A stretch of DNA of 64,000 nt from Vreelandella nanhaiensis (GCF_003990185.1 NZ_RZHF01000025.1:143-64142), one strand, 5' to 3'; positions 43,850-54,644 are shown, counted from the stretch's first letter. The notes: generated from the letters alone by a model not told the origin. Program-made: numbers and translations.

Positions 43850-43898
43850 AAAAAAGCGGGACGAAGCCGATAGAGAAAAAATCGGTTTCATCCCGCTT
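43850..43898 (-). terminator. Long hairpin terminator between dapB and carA
   Basis: An 18-base inverted repeat (43854-43871 and 43881-43898) contains one mismatch and one wobble pair. On the minus strand six T residues follow. It lies 236 bases after the dapB stop and 220 bases before carA. It either ends the dapB transcript or, if the carA promoter is upstream, acts as an attenuator. The stretch 43899-44133 holds nothing that I recognise. Confidence 0.75.
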
Positions 43899-44133
43899 GT
43901 TGTTCTATGCGCATCAGGTCTATGCGTCTCAGCTCTATATCTCGCAGCCTTATGTGCCACAGGCAATACAGACGCTGTAACTAGCCTGGGCAGGCAGTGG
44001 GCTGACCAACGCAACAAGCGCGCCGCCTGCCATCCATGAGCCACCCGGCCAAAATTTATGGAATGTTACAGGATTTGTTCGCCTTCGGCTAGCCTTTTAT
44101 TCCACATTAGGTATCGAGATTAGCGTTGGTTGG

Positions 44134-44979
<846 letters not shown>

Positions 44980-45109
44980 CTACAACGCACGGACAAATCG
45001 AACGATTCAAGATAGCCGCCGATTATAACAGACACGCCGAAGGATTCAGCGCCCGTCTAAAGAAAGCCTGCTTCTTGCAAAGCTATTCTTACAAACCCAT
45101 CTTGCGAAC

Positions 45110-45394
45110 TTAGTTTTCCCAGACCACTACCAGCTCTTCATCCTTGGCCATCCGTACCAGATGGTTCTCAACCACGCCTTCCAATTGATCGAGATGCTCT
45201 TCTTCCAGCGTTTCGATAGACACCGACAGCTTGTCAGCTTCTGCATGCAGCAGGCAGGTGCCCTTTTCCGGGAACACGATCTTGGCATCTTGCGCGTTGT
45301 ACTCCACTTCCAGCTTATGCGCCCAGTGCTTGCAAAGCCGGTTGATGATGCGCTCGCCTGAAGCGGTAGTGATTTCGGCACGGGATAAAGGCAT
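45110..45394 (-). CDS. DUF2218 family protein
   Basis: Small cytoplasmic protein of 94 residues belonging, by eye, to the DUF2218 family (pattern ASGERIINRLCKHWAHK followed by a G-CLLHA strand). The function is unknown. In other bacteria such proteins are often next to siderophore-interacting proteins or iron ABC transporters. Here it is divergent from an iron-type ABC importer, separated by 279 bases, so a role in iron handling is a reasonable guess only. Confidence 0.8.
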   Translation of the reverse strand: MPLSRAEITTASGERIINRLCKHWAHKLEVEYNAQDAKIVFPEKGTCLLHAEADKLSVSIETLEEEHLDQLEGVVENHLVRMAKDEELVVVWEN

Positions 45395-45570
45395 GCGTAA
45401 TTCTCCACAAAATAGGGGACGGCCATTAGCTTATGGGTCTATGTCCAAGGCTGCCAATCACTTAATTCAACAATAGTGCAACAGGGTGTTCGCCACCTTA
45501 AATATTGTGGTGTAGCAGGCGCTATCTCGACAGCTCTGGTGGTTTCCCTGATAATGGTCCGCCATGCGAA

Positions 45571-45585
45571 TGCGAATTATATACA
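45571..45585. promoter_or_regulatory. Weak candidate Fur box before the iron-type importer
   Basis: TGCGAATTATATACA agrees with the 7-1-7 Fur motif TGATAATNATTATCA at about nine of fourteen positions, including both outer ends and the central AAT-AT. It lies about 90 bases before the importer, between it and the divergent DUF2218 gene. The match is partial. Confidence 0.3.
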
Positions 45586-45673
45586 AAGACATCCTGGATA
45601 CCGTTTGTCTGCTGCAGTGTACTGATATTAGGCCATGGATAGTGGCTAGCGGTTACCCACTCTTGAGCAAGTA

Positions 45674-46813
45674 ATGAGCAGGCCTATGAATTCTTATATC
45701 TTAAAAACCCTAACAAGCGCCGCCGCTGCCCTGAGCTGCACTATTGCAGCAGCCAATGAGATCACGGTCACCGACGTCACCGGCCGCCAAGTCACGCTGG
45801 GCGCTCCCGCCGAGCGGGTGATTCTGGGTGAGGGCCGACAAATCTATCTGCTGGGGCTGCTCGAACCCGAAGCGCCTTTCACCCATGTAGTGGGCTGGCG
45901 CGAAGACTTCTCCCAGGCCGACCCGGACAACTACGCCCGCTACGCCGAGCGCTTTCCTGAAATAGCCGATATTCCCACCTTCGGCGGCTTCAAGGACGGC
46001 ACCTTCGACGTTGAGCAGGCCGCCTCGCTCGAACCGGATGTGGTATTCATGAACCTTGAGGCCAAGGCGGCTACCGAAGACGCGGCTTATGATGCCAAGC
46101 TTGCCCAGTTGGGCATTCCGATTGTTTATGTCGATTTTCGCGAAGATCCAATAGCGCACACTATTCCCTCCATGCGTATCATGGGCCAGATAATGGGCGA
46201 TGAAGCAGCGGCCGAGGAGTTTATCGCGTTTGCTGAAGCACAGATGGCCCGCGTGACCGATGTAATTGCCGAAGCCGACCCTGAGCGCCCCAGTGTGTTT
46301 ATCGACCGGGCAGGCGGCTACTCCGACGAGTGCTGCATGAGCTTTGGGCCGGGCAACTTTGGCGAGTACGTGACACTTGCGGGTGGCACCAACATCGCCG
46401 ATGGCATCATTCCCGGCAGCTTCGGCACACTGAACCCCGAACAGATCATTGCCGCCAACCCTGAGCACGTGGTGGTGACTGGCGGCAATTGGGATGCTTA
46501 CGTCCCCGGCGGCGCCTGGGTAGGCGTAGGACCCGGCTCTGACATGCAGGCAGCACGCGCCAAGCTTGAAGCGCTGACCTCCCGCACTGCCATGACCGGC
46601 ATTCAGGCGGTGGAAGAGGGCAATTTCCACGCCATCTGGCATCAGTTCTATAACAGCCCTTACTACTTTGTGGCCATTCAGCAGCTAGCCAAATGGCTGC
46701 ATCCGGCGCTTTTCGAAGACCTGGACCCGGAAGCCACCATGCAAGAACTTCACGAACGCTTCCTGCCCATCGACTACGAGCCAGGCTACTGGGTATCGCT
46801 CAATGATGACTGA
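45674..46813 (+). CDS. Iron-siderophore-type ABC transporter substrate-binding protein
   Basis: Periplasmic binding protein of 379 residues with a Sec signal peptide (basic start, hydrophobic LTSAAAALSCTIAAA, cleavage near AAANE). The mature N-terminus ITVTDVTGRQVTLGAPAERV is the class III (FecB/FhuD/BtuF) start. A second in-frame ATG at 45686 is equally possible. The C-terminal half has an unusual CC pair in DECCMSFGPGNFG. Ligand class is inferred from the family and from the neighbouring FecCD-type permease. The substrate could be a ferric siderophore or haem. Confidence 0.87.
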   Translation: MSRPMNSYILKTLTSAAAALSCTIAAANEITVTDVTGRQVTLGAPAERVILGEGRQIYLLGLLEPEAPFTHVVGWREDFSQADPDNYARYAERFPEIADIPTFGGFKDGTFDVEQAASLEPDVVFMNLEAKAATEDAAYDAKLAQLGIPIVYVDFREDPIAHTIPSMRIMGQIMGDEAAAEEFIAFAEAQMARVTDVIAEADPERPSVFIDRAGGYSDECCMSFGPGNFGEYVTLAGGTNIADGIIPGSFGTLNPEQIIAANPEHVVVTGGNWDAYVPGGAWVGVGPGSDMQAARAKLEALTSRTAMTGIQAVEEGNFHAIWHQFYNSPYYFVAIQQLAKWLHPALFEDLDPEATMQELHERFLPIDYEPGYWVSLNDD

Positions 46814-47873
46814 AACGACTGTGGCGGCGCCTCTCTCTCAGGGGCGTGCCTTCTACCGCACCCAGGTCTTTCGCCGCCAGATGATACTGCTGGCATTGGT
46901 CGTAGCACTCTTTTTCAGCCTCTGCGTGGACTTGGCCCTTGGCCCTGCTCGCTACAGCCTAAATGAAGTGATCGCCGCCCTGCTGACACCAGACAGCGTC
47001 AGCCAGCAGGCACGGGTGATTTTGTGGGAGATCCGCATGCCGGTAGCGCTAATGGCGCTAGTGGTAGGGGCGAGTTTGTCAGTCGCCGGGGCGCAGATGC
47101 AGACCATTCTGAGCAACCCGCTGGCCAGCCCCTTTACGCTGGGAATTTCTGCAGGCGCAAGTTTCGGTGCCGCGCTCGGGCTTGCCTTTGGCGTGGCGAT
47201 CATCCCCGCCGCCATCGAGTTTGTTGTGCCCCTTAACGCCTTCATCATGGCCATGTTCACCGCGTTTCTGATCCATGCGTTGAGCCTCAGGCGCGGCGTC
47301 ACGGTGGAAACCATCGTCCTGCTCGGCATTGCCATGGTGTTCATCTTCAACTCGCTGATGGCGCTGATTCAGTTTTTCGCAAGCCAAGAGGCCGTCTCGG
47401 CGGTGGTGTTCTGGACCATGGGCAGCCTGACCAAGGCCACCTGGCCCAAGTTCTGGATTGCGCTGGGCATTCTCGCTGCCGTCATGCCCCTGCTTGCCCG
47501 TCACGGCTGGGCGCTGACCGCCATGCGCCTGGGTGATGCCAAGGCGGAAAGCATGGGCGTCAAGCCCCGCGCGCTACGCCTGGAGGTACTGATACTGGTT
47601 TCCCTTCTGGCCGCCGTGGCGGTAGCTTTCGTGGGCACTATCGGCTTTATCGGCTTGGTGGGACCGCACATTGCACGCATTCTGCTAGGTGAAGACCAGC
47701 GTTTCTTCCTGCCGGGTTCGGCGCTGTGCGGCGCGCTGATCCTTTCCGTGGGATCGGTGATCTCCAAGATCATCATTCCAGGCACCATCATCCCCATCGG
47801 CATCATCACTTCTCTGGTGGGCATTCCCTTCTTTCTGTTTCTCGTGCTCAACCACAAGAAGGCCTCATGGTAA
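46803..47873 (+). CDS. FecCD family ABC transporter permease
   Basis: Inner-membrane permease of 356 residues with about ten helices. Family motifs include EIRMPVALMALVVGASLSVAGAQMQ-type sequence near residue 80 (RMPVALMALVVGASLSVAGA) and the coupling-helix region GTIGFIGLVGPHIAR. The ATG overlaps the binding-protein stop by 11 bases and the stop overlaps the ATPase ATG, so all three are coupled. Confidence 0.93.
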   Translation: MMTETTVAAPLSQGRAFYRTQVFRRQMILLALVVALFFSLCVDLALGPARYSLNEVIAALLTPDSVSQQARVILWEIRMPVALMALVVGASLSVAGAQMQTILSNPLASPFTLGISAGASFGAALGLAFGVAIIPAAIEFVVPLNAFIMAMFTAFLIHALSLRRGVTVETIVLLGIAMVFIFNSLMALIQFFASQEAVSAVVFWTMGSLTKATWPKFWIALGILAAVMPLLARHGWALTAMRLGDAKAESMGVKPRALRLEVLILVSLLAAVAVAFVGTIGFIGLVGPHIARILLGEDQRFFLPGSALCGALILSVGSVISKIIIPGTIIPIGIITSLVGIPFFLFLVLNHKKASW

Positions 47874-48616
47874 CCCTACAGCTAACCCGTGTTTCAGCGC
47901 GCTACGGGCGCCGTGCCATTCTGGAAGACATCACCACGCCCCGCTTCCAAGGCGGGCAGGTAGTGGCGCTACTGGGGCCTAACGCTGCTGGTAAATCGAC
48001 GCTATTTAGACGCATTTTGGGCTTATTGAAAGGCGAAGGCGATGTCACCATCAGCAATACAAGCGCCGAGCGCCCCGTGGCCTATATGCCCCAGGACACA
48101 GGCGCCAAAGCGGTATTGACGGTATATGAATCAGTGCTTTTAGCGCGCATGCAAGGACGCAGCCTTAAAGTGCAGCCGGAGGATCTCGCCCAGGTAGATC
48201 GGGCCCTTGAGGAGCTCAACATCGCCTCGCTTGGTGAGCGCGACATTGGCGACTTGAGCGGCGGGCAGCGCCAGCTGGTCAGTGCAGCCCAGGCGCTGGT
48301 GCAGGAGCCCGAGATTCTGATGCTGGATGAGCCTACCTCGGCGTTGGACTTAAATCGCCAAATCAACCTGTTGACGGTCTTACGCCGCCTGGCCGACGAG
48401 CGCCAGATGCTGATTCTGGTAGCGCTTCATGACCTTGGCCACGCGCTGCGCTTTACCGATGCCTCAATGGTGCTGGAAAACGGCCGCCTGATTGCCTGCG
48501 GCCCGACCGAAGAAGTGATTACCCCCGATCTTCTGCGCCAAGTATATAAAGTGGCGGCGCGTATCGAGCCGTGCTCGAAAGGCCGCCCTCAGCTTATCGT
48601 TGAAGAGGCCGTTTAA
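47867..48616 (+). CDS. ABC transporter ATP-binding protein, iron-siderophore type
   Basis: Importer ATPase of 249 residues from ATG 47867, which overlaps the permease stop by seven bases and sits behind AGAAGG. Walker A is GPNAAGKS, the signature is LSGGQRQLV, Walker B is ILMLDEPTSALD and the H-loop is ALHDLGH. Its last 23 bases overlap the 3' end of the convergent EamA gene. It completes a binding protein-permease-ATPase importer. The outer-membrane receptor is not in this window. Confidence 0.94.
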   Translation: MVTLQLTRVSARYGRRAILEDITTPRFQGGQVVALLGPNAAGKSTLFRRILGLLKGEGDVTISNTSAERPVAYMPQDTGAKAVLTVYESVLLARMQGRSLKVQPEDLAQVDRALEELNIASLGERDIGDLSGGQRQLVSAAQALVQEPEILMLDEPTSALDLNRQINLLTVLRRLADERQMLILVALHDLGHALRFTDASMVLENGRLIACGPTEEVITPDLLRQVYKVAARIEPCSKGRPQLIVEEAV

Positions 48617-49493
48617 ACCGCCGCCCTTCCAGGGCGGCCAGCCCCACCCCACTCAACATCAGCGGTAGCGCCAGCACAAAACCACTAGAAACTGGCAGGC
48701 CAAACAGCAGCCAGTCGGCCAGCACCGGCCATACCAGCGCGATGTACTCAAAGGGCGCCAGGCGGGACGCTTCGGCGTAGCGCAGTGCCAGCGTCATTGC
48801 GATATGCGCTGCCCCACCAAATAGGCCTGAGAGCACCAATAACCCGAACTCAGCCGGAGTAAGCGTTGCCCAACCCCAAGGCAGTGTTGCCAGCCCCGCT
48901 AGTGCAGATACCAAGATAAAATAAAAGGCGATAGAAGCAGCGGTTTCGGTTCTGGAAATACGCCTGACGGTAAGCAGCGCCCCAGCAGTGAGCAGCGCGC
49001 TCAAGGCTCCTAGCAAGTATCCGGTCATCTGCCCACCGCCGGACCTTGGGTCAAGCCCTGGCAACACCAGTACGGCCATACCGGCAAGTGCCAGCGCAAC
49101 GGCTCCCGCCCGATAAAACGAGAACCGCTCGCCCAGCAGCAGCACGCCCCCCACTACCATAAATACCGGCGTTAGCTGGGCCAATAGCGTGGCCTCGGCC
49201 ACCGGCAGCAGCGCCACGGCGGCAAAGGATGCAAACATGGCCGCTGCCCCCAAACCTGAGCGCAACGCATGCCCCAGCGGGCGCCGAGTGGCCAGCCCCC
49301 CCGGAAACTCTCGACGAACCATCAGAAAAACCATAATCGGCAGAAGCGCAAACAGCGAGCGAAAAAACACCGACTGCCCCACCGGCACTGCATCGCTCAC
49401 GGCCTTGATGCATACCAGCATGCCGGTAAACAGCACCCCAGACAGAATTCGCAGCCCAATACCCAGTCCAGGACGATCTTCTACACCCGTCAT
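48594..49493 (-). CDS. EamA/DMT family transporter
   Basis: Ten-helix drug/metabolite exporter of 299 residues with two EamA repeats. The first runs about residues 12-145 and the second from about 155, with RTETAASIAFYF between them and the typical RYAEASRLAPFEYIALVW near the C-terminus. The substrate is unknown. It is convergent with, and overlaps, the ABC ATPase. Confidence 0.88.
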   Translation of the reverse strand: MTGVEDRPGLGIGLRILSGVLFTGMLVCIKAVSDAVPVGQSVFFRSLFALLPIMVFLMVRREFPGGLATRRPLGHALRSGLGAAAMFASFAAVALLPVAEATLLAQLTPVFMVVGGVLLLGERFSFYRAGAVALALAGMAVLVLPGLDPRSGGGQMTGYLLGALSALLTAGALLTVRRISRTETAASIAFYFILVSALAGLATLPWGWATLTPAEFGLLVLSGLFGGAAHIAMTLALRYAEASRLAPFEYIALVWPVLADWLLFGLPVSSGFVLALPLMLSGVGLAALEGRRFKRPLQR

Positions 49494-49652
49494 CGTTGAT
49501 TACTTTCCTTATGTATTTAAGTTGGTCCGCCCAAAATTGTGACCAGCGGCAACGCCATCTTATTGCAGGTTCGCGTTTACTGACCAAATTGCTGAATTAA
49601 CAACTGTGCTATTGTGCTCGCTAATTTTCCCGAGTCGTCAGGAGAAAAGTCT

Positions 49653-50597
49653 GTGGTTGAGTCACTTGACTGCCTGAAAAAGCTAAGAGTGGGGCATCGC
49701 CAAGGCCAGCCGGCACCCAACAAGCCTTGCTTACTGATAGCCATCATCTGCGACATTCAAAGCAGCTATATCAGCTCACCAGTGGTAGAGATCAATGATC
49801 GATTGATCGCACGCTATTACGATATCTACGAAGTTGCGACCAACCAACGTTCATCCGCTAATCCCCATCTTCCACTTTGGCATTTAAAAAGTGACAAAGG
49901 GCCCTCAAGCGCCTTGTGGTCACCTGACTTTAAAAATGAATTCGGCCAATTCGCAGGTCAACTTGGTCAACCCAAATCACTCAAAAGCTTGAGAGCGCGC
50001 TTCGATTCGGCCAGATTTAATAGCGAACTATTCAACACCTTTCAGTACCAGCAAAATGCTCGAGCAGCATGCGACATTTTGATCACTTACTACTTCGCCT
50101 CAAACCTACAGGCGCAGCAGCGCTTGCGCGCCTATATCGAAGGCGCTCTACAGAGCAGTGAATATGAGAAGCATCCAGAAAAGCTCGCCGGTAGTGTAAC
50201 GGAAAACAGTCAGCGTTATGTCCGCTCCGCGGCTTTTCGCTCTCTTGTACTAGAAGCTTATGACTACCGGTGTACCGCCACGCGATTACGTCATATTACG
50301 CCTGACTATCGTTACTTGGTCGAAGCAGCGCACATTATCCCTTTTTCAGAAAGCCAAGATGATCGTCCTACCAACGGCTTGGCACTCACCCCAAACTTAC
50401 ATTGGGCGATGGATAATAACTTGATTGCCCCAGGGCCAGACCTTAAATGGCATGTTAGCCCTCGCATTGATCGCTTGGTTACAGATAATCACTGGCTATG
50501 TAGTCTTGATGGGCAATCGCTGGTAGCTCCACGCAAGCCTCACTTCAGGCCTGACCCGGATGCTTTGACCTTGAGGTTAAAGCGACTTCATCGCTGA
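49653..50597 (+). CDS. HNH endonuclease, possible modification-dependent restriction enzyme
   Basis: This protein of 314 residues starts at GTG 49653, seven bases after AGGAGA. An earlier in-frame GTG at 49614 lacks such a site. The C-terminal part is an HNH domain of the HNH_2 type: the CTATRL knuckle, then AAHIIPFSESQDDRPTNG with His227, and LTPNLHWAMD with the second Asn and His. The N-terminal part resembles the APxKPxLL domain seen in ScoMcrA-like enzymes, where it reads phosphorothioate DNA. That resemblance is by eye. The gene is alone, has no methylase partner, and looks lower in GC than its neighbours, which suggests acquisition. Confidence 0.8.
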   Translation: MVESLDCLKKLRVGHRQGQPAPNKPCLLIAIICDIQSSYISSPVVEINDRLIARYYDIYEVATNQRSSANPHLPLWHLKSDKGPSSALWSPDFKNEFGQFAGQLGQPKSLKSLRARFDSARFNSELFNTFQYQQNARAACDILITYYFASNLQAQQRLRAYIEGALQSSEYEKHPEKLAGSVTENSQRYVRSAAFRSLVLEAYDYRCTATRLRHITPDYRYLVEAAHIIPFSESQDDRPTNGLALTPNLHWAMDNNLIAPGPDLKWHVSPRIDRLVTDNHWLCSLDGQSLVAPRKPHFRPDPDALTLRLKRLHR

Positions 50598-50610
50598 GTA
50601 TTAGTCAAAA

Positions 50611-50648
50611 AATAAAGCCCCAGCATTAAGCAATGCTGGGGCTTTATT
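50611..50648. terminator. Bidirectional terminator between the HNH gene and dnaJ
   Basis: A perfect 17-bp inverted repeat (50611-50627 with 50632-50648) with an AAGC loop and AT-rich ends. It lies between convergent genes 14 bases past the HNH stop. Confidence 0.88.
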
Positions 50649-50670
50649 GACTACTAAGACGCAATGCTTC

Positions 50671-51828
50671 TTACGGCTTCATCTCTTCAAAGAACTTCTT
50701 CACGCTGTCGAAAAAGCCGGTTTTCTTGGGTGAATGACTATGGCTATTGCTGCCTTCCAGGCTTTCCTGGAATTTACGCAGCAAATCGCGTTGCTCGTCG
50801 CCCAGGTTGACCGGGGTTTCGATGACGACCTTGCAGAGCAGGTCGCCCGGCGCGCCGCCGCGGACCGGCTTCACACCTTTGCCGCGCAGGCGGAAGAGCC
50901 TGCCGGTCTGGGTTTCCGGCGGAATCTTAAGCTTCACGCGGCCATCAAGCGTGGGCACTTCAAGCTCACCACCGAGTGCGGCATCGACGAAGTTGATCGG
51001 CACGTCGCAGTGCAGGTTCTTGCCGTCGCGCTGGAAGATATGGTGCGCCTTGATCGCTACCTGAACGTACAGGTCGCCCGCCGGGCCACCGTTAACGCCG
51101 CTTTCACCTTCGCCGTTAAGGCGAATGCGATCGCCGGTATCCACACCGGGCGGAATCTTCACCGATAGCGTGCGGGTTTCGCGCACACGGCCTTCGCCGT
51201 TACATTTATGGCACGGCACCTTGATGTGCTGACCATTGCCGTGGCAGGTCGGACAGGTTTGCTGCACGGCAAAGAAGCCCTGCTGCATGCGCACCTGGCC
51301 GTGGCCATGACACGTGGGGCAGGTCTCTTTAGTAGAGCCTGGCTCGGCGCCATCGCCTTCGCAGCGGTCGCAGTTGATATGACGCGGTACACGGATATCC
51401 ACCGTGGTGCCCGCCACTGCGCTTTCCAGATCAAGTTCTAGGTTGTAGCGCAGGTCAGAGCCGCGCGCCGGTGCGTTGGGACCGCGCCGACGGCCACCGC
51501 CGCCGCCACCGAAAATATCGCCAAACACATCGCCGAAGATGTCGCTAAAGTCGCCAGCGCCACCCCCACCAAAACCGCCGCCGCCAAAGCCGCCGCCCTG
51601 GCCATCCACACCGGCATGACCAAACTGGTCATATGCCGCGCGCTTTTCGCCATCGCTTAGAACTTCGTAGGCCTCTGACACTTCGCGGAATTTTTCCGCC
51701 GAGGTGTTATCGTCCGGGTTTCGATCAGGGTGGAATTTTTGCGCCAGGCGGCGGTAGGCCTTTTTGATCTCTTTCTGATCGGCCCCTTTATCGACACCCA
51801 GGACTTCATAATAATCGCGTTTGGACAT
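50671..51828 (-). CDS. dnaJ: Chaperone protein DnaJ
   Basis: Hsp40 co-chaperone that stimulates DnaK ATPase. It has 385 residues: a J domain with HPD in [10 protein letters not shown], a Gly/Phe-rich linker, four zinc-binding CxxCxGxG repeats ([32 protein letters not shown]) and the C-terminal substrate-binding domains. It is separated from dnaK by 125 bases that contain a hairpin. I see no separate heat-shock promoter there. Confidence 0.98.
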   Translation of the reverse strand: MSKRDYYEVLGVDKGADQKEIKKAYRRLAQKFHPDRNPDDNTSAEKFREVSEAYEVLSDGEKRAAYDQFGHAGVDGQGGGFGGGGFGGGGAGDFSDIFGDVFGDIFGGGGGGRRRGPNAPARGSDLRYNLELDLESAVAGTTVDIRVPRHINCDRCEGDGAEPGSTKETCPTCHGHGQVRMQQGFFAVQQTCPTCHGNGQHIKVPCHKCNGEGRVRETRTLSVKIPPGVDTGDRIRLNGEGESGVNGGPAGDLYVQVAIKAHHIFQRDGKNLHCDVPINFVDAALGGELEVPTLDGRVKLKIPPETQTGRLFRLRGKGVKPVRGGAPGDLLCKVVIETPVNLGDEQRDLLRKFQESLEGSNSHSHSPKKTGFFDSVKKFFEEMKP

Positions 51829-51902
51829 GGGTCCTACGCCTCCTGGTTAACTATGCACGTGATGACGATGCACATGATGAGGGTCTCAACCACGGAAACA
51901 GC

Positions 51903-51926
51903 AACGCGGGAGGCATCTCCCGCGTT
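51903..51926 (-). terminator. Intercistronic hairpin between dnaK and dnaJ
   Basis: A 10-bp stem AACGCGGGAG/CTCCCGCGTT with a GCAT loop, followed on the minus strand by a short T-rich stretch. It is probably a partial terminator or mRNA-stabilising hairpin that sets a lower dnaJ level. Confidence 0.6.
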
Positions 51927-51953
51927 ACCTTCTTCCTTGGCAGAAAGAGGTTA

Positions 51954-53885
51954 TTACTGCTGTTTCTTGTCGTCGTTGACTTCTTCGTACTCGGCGTCAA
52001 CCACGTCATCTTCCTGCTTGGTACTGGCTTCTTCAGCGCCTTCACCACCCTGCTGGGCCGCTTCTGCCTGCTCGGCATACATCTTTTGCGCCAGCTGGCC
52101 TGAGGCTTCGGTCAGAGCATCCAGTTTCTTCTGAATGTTCTCCTGATCGTCAGTCTTGACGGCTTCTTCCAGCTCGCTGATCGCAGTTTCGATAGCCTGT
52201 TTCTCGTCATCGGTCGCTTTATCACCTGCTTCCTGCAGGGTTTTGCGCGTGGCGTGAATCATGCCGTCGGCCTGGTTGCGCAGCTGTACCAGCGCTTCGA
52301 ATTTTTTATCTTCGTCAGCGTGGGCTTCAGCGTCGCGTACCATTTGGTCGATCTCTTCATCAGACAGACCGCTGGACGCTTTAATGACAATCGACTGCTC
52401 TTTACCGGTCGCCTTGTCTTTGGCCGATACGTTCAGGATACCGTTGGCATCCAGGTCAAACGCGACCTCAATCTGCGGAACACCGCGCGGTGCCGGCGGA
52501 ATATCGCTGAGATCAAAACGACCCAGTGATTTGTTCTGCGCGACCTGCTTACGCTCACCTTGGGCAACGTGAATGGTCACGGCCGTCTGGTTGTCATCCG
52601 CAGTTGAGAAGGTTTGCGTCTTCTTGGTCGGGATGGTGGTGTTCTTTTCAATCAAGGGCGTCATCACGCCACCTAACGTTTCGATACCCAGCGTCAGCGG
52701 GGTAACGTCGAGCAGCAGAACGTCCTTGACGTCGCCGCCCAGTACGCCGCCCTGAATCGCAGCACCCACGGCAACCGCTTCGTCCGGATTCACGTCTTTA
52801 CGCGCTTCCTTGCCAAAGAAGTCAGCCGCTTTTTTCTGCACCATCGGCATGCGGGTCTGACCGCCGACCAGGATCACTTCGTCGATTTCAGACGCAGACA
52901 GGCCAGCATCTTTCAGCGCCATCTTGCAGGGCTCGAGCGAACGCTGAACCAGCTCTTCTACCAACGACTCCAGCTTGGCACGGGTCACCTTGACGTTAAG
53001 GTGTTTCGGGCCAGTGTTGTCGGCAGTGATGTAAGGCAGGTTGACGTCAGTCTGCTGGGCGCTGGAAAGCTCGATCTTGGCTTTCTCGGCCGCTTCTTTC
53101 AGGCGCTGCATGGCCAGATTGTCACCAGACAGGTCGATACCGCTGTCAGACTTGAACTGGTCAACCAGGTAGTTGATCAGCGCCAGGTCGAAATCTTCAC
53201 CACCCAGGAAGGTGTCACCGTTGGTGGCAAGCACTTCAAACTGAGTTTCGCCTTCAACATCGGCCACCTCGATGATCGAGATATCGAAGGTACCACCACC
53301 CAGGTCGTAAACCGCGATAGTTTTATCGCCGCGCGATTTGTCCATGCCATAGGCAAGGGCCGCTGCGGTCGGCTCGTTGATGATGCGCTTGACGTCCAGA
53401 CCGGCAATGCGGCCAGCATCTTTAGTGGCCTGACGCTGGCTGTCGTTGAAGTAAGCCGGAACGGTAATAACCGCTTCAGTAACGGTCTCGCCCAGGTAGT
53501 CTTCGGCGGTTTTCTTCATTTTCTTCAGCACTTCCGCGCTTACCTGCGGCGGTGCCATTTTCTTGCCTTTAACTTCCACCCACGCATCGCCGTTATCGGC
53601 TTCAGCGATCTTGTAAGGCACCATCTTGATGTCTTTTTGAACGACGTCGTCTTTAAAACGACGGCCGATCAAACGCTTGATGGCGTACAGGGTATTTTCC
53701 GGGTTGGTAACCGCCTGACGCTTAGCGGCCTGGCCTACCAGGGTTTCGCCATCATCGGTGTAAGCGATAATGGAAGGCGTAGTACGGCCGCCCTCAGCAT
53801 TTTCGATAACTTTAGCACTGTCACCATCAAGTACTGCCACACAAGAGTTGGTAGTACCTAGGTCAATACCAATAATGCGTCCCAT
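51954..53885 (-). CDS. dnaK: Molecular chaperone DnaK
   Basis: Hsp70 ATPase of 643 residues. The actin-like nucleotide domain has [24 protein letters not shown] and the VGGQTRMP motif. The substrate-binding domain begins after the [13 protein letters not shown] linker, and the lid ends in the acidic tail [12 protein letters not shown]. It is downstream of grpE and has its own sigma-32-type promoter (53953-53985). Confidence 0.98.
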   Translation of the reverse strand: MGRIIGIDLGTTNSCVAVLDGDSAKVIENAEGGRTTPSIIAYTDDGETLVGQAAKRQAVTNPENTLYAIKRLIGRRFKDDVVQKDIKMVPYKIAEADNGDAWVEVKGKKMAPPQVSAEVLKKMKKTAEDYLGETVTEAVITVPAYFNDSQRQATKDAGRIAGLDVKRIINEPTAAALAYGMDKSRGDKTIAVYDLGGGTFDISIIEVADVEGETQFEVLATNGDTFLGGEDFDLALINYLVDQFKSDSGIDLSGDNLAMQRLKEAAEKAKIELSSAQQTDVNLPYITADNTGPKHLNVKVTRAKLESLVEELVQRSLEPCKMALKDAGLSASEIDEVILVGGQTRMPMVQKKAADFFGKEARKDVNPDEAVAVGAAIQGGVLGGDVKDVLLLDVTPLTLGIETLGGVMTPLIEKNTTIPTKKTQTFSTADDNQTAVTIHVAQGERKQVAQNKSLGRFDLSDIPPAPRGVPQIEVAFDLDANGILNVSAKDKATGKEQSIVIKASSGLSDEEIDQMVRDAEAHADEDKKFEALVQLRNQADGMIHATRKTLQEAGDKATDDEKQAIETAISELEEAVKTDDQENIQKKLDALTEASGQLAQKMYAEQAEAAQQGGEGAEEASTKQEDDVVDAEYEEVNDDKKQQ

Positions 53886-53952
53886 AGCAAAAACCTCGAA
53901 TTCAGTTGTCTCATTACTTAAAACGTTTGCGGGATGTCCCGCGGGGTTGGCC

Positions 53953-53985
53953 TTTATCTGGGGGCCGCCTGTGACTTTTCAAGGG
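53953..53985 (-). promoter_or_regulatory. Sigma-32 heat-shock promoter of dnaK
   Basis: On the minus strand CCCTTGAAA (-35, containing CTTGAA at 53983-53978) and CCCCAGATA (-10, 53963-53955) are separated by 14 bases from the end of CTTGAA. This is a close match to the E. coli consensus CTTGAA-N14-CCCCATNT. The dnaK ATG is about 65 bases downstream. Confidence 0.75.
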
Positions 53986-54014
53986 CTTTTTTTGCGCTTT
54001 ATGTCACTATTGGC

Positions 54015-54644
54015 TTAACTTGCCTTCTGACTGACCACTACCATTGCCGGGCGAACCAGACGGCCATTCAGCAAATAACCTTTCTGCATGACATCCATGA
54101 CGGTATTGGGCTCAAGCTCCGGATTAGGCACCATGGCCATGGCTTCATGCACTTGAGGATCAAAGGGCTCGCCCTGGGGTTCGATGCTCTCAACGCCAAA
54201 CCGGCTCAGCACGTCGAGCTGCATTTTCAGCGTCATGGAGACACCTTCACGGTGCACGTCAGAGGCGCCGTCCTGCATGGACTCCAGAGCTTTTTCCAGG
54301 CTATCCACGACAGGAAGTAGATCCTTGACGAACTTCTCCAGCGCGAACTTACGCGCCTTGTCGGCTTCCTGTTCGGCGCGGCGGCGAACATTCTGAGCTT
54401 CGGCAGCGGCGCGAAGCGCCTGATCTTTGGCTTCCGCCAGACTCTGCTCAAGCTCTTCTACCTGGGCAGCCAGGATGTCCGCCTCCGGATCGGCGATGCT
54501 GCCCTCAAGCGGCGCTTCATCGTTGATCAACCCTTCCAGCTCGCCATCGACCAGGCGCTGTTCAGCATCTTGAGCGTTAAATTCAGCTTCCTGCTCCTGA
54601 CGGGACAGTTCGTTATCCTGCGGCGTTTGCGGTTCTTTAGCCAT
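54015..54644 (-). CDS. grpE: Nucleotide exchange factor GrpE
   Basis: ADP-release factor for DnaK, 209 residues. It has a long acidic N-terminus, a central coiled coil (about residues 55-125, [20 protein letters not shown]) and the beta-wing domain with the signature [30 protein letters not shown]. It is first in the grpE-dnaK-dnaJ group and divergent from recN. Confidence 0.97.
   Translation of the reverse strand: MAKEPQTPQDNELSRQEQEAEFNAQDAEQRLVDGELEGLINDEAPLEGSIADPEADILAAQVEELEQSLAEAKDQALRAAAEAQNVRRRAEQEADKARKFALEKFVKDLLPVVDSLEKALESMQDGASDVHREGVSMTLKMQLDVLSRFGVESIEPQGEPFDPQVHEAMAMVPNPELEPNTVMDVMQKGYLLNGRLVRPAMVVVSQKAS

Noticed and set aside
43826-44044. 72-codon minus-strand ORF between dapB and carA
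   Set aside because: It spans the terminator hairpin at 43850-43898, and its product resembles no known family.
45710-46642. 310-codon minus-strand ORF opposite the iron-type binding protein
   Set aside because: It is a high-GC frame shadow. The plus-strand gene has a signal peptide, family motifs and coupled partners.
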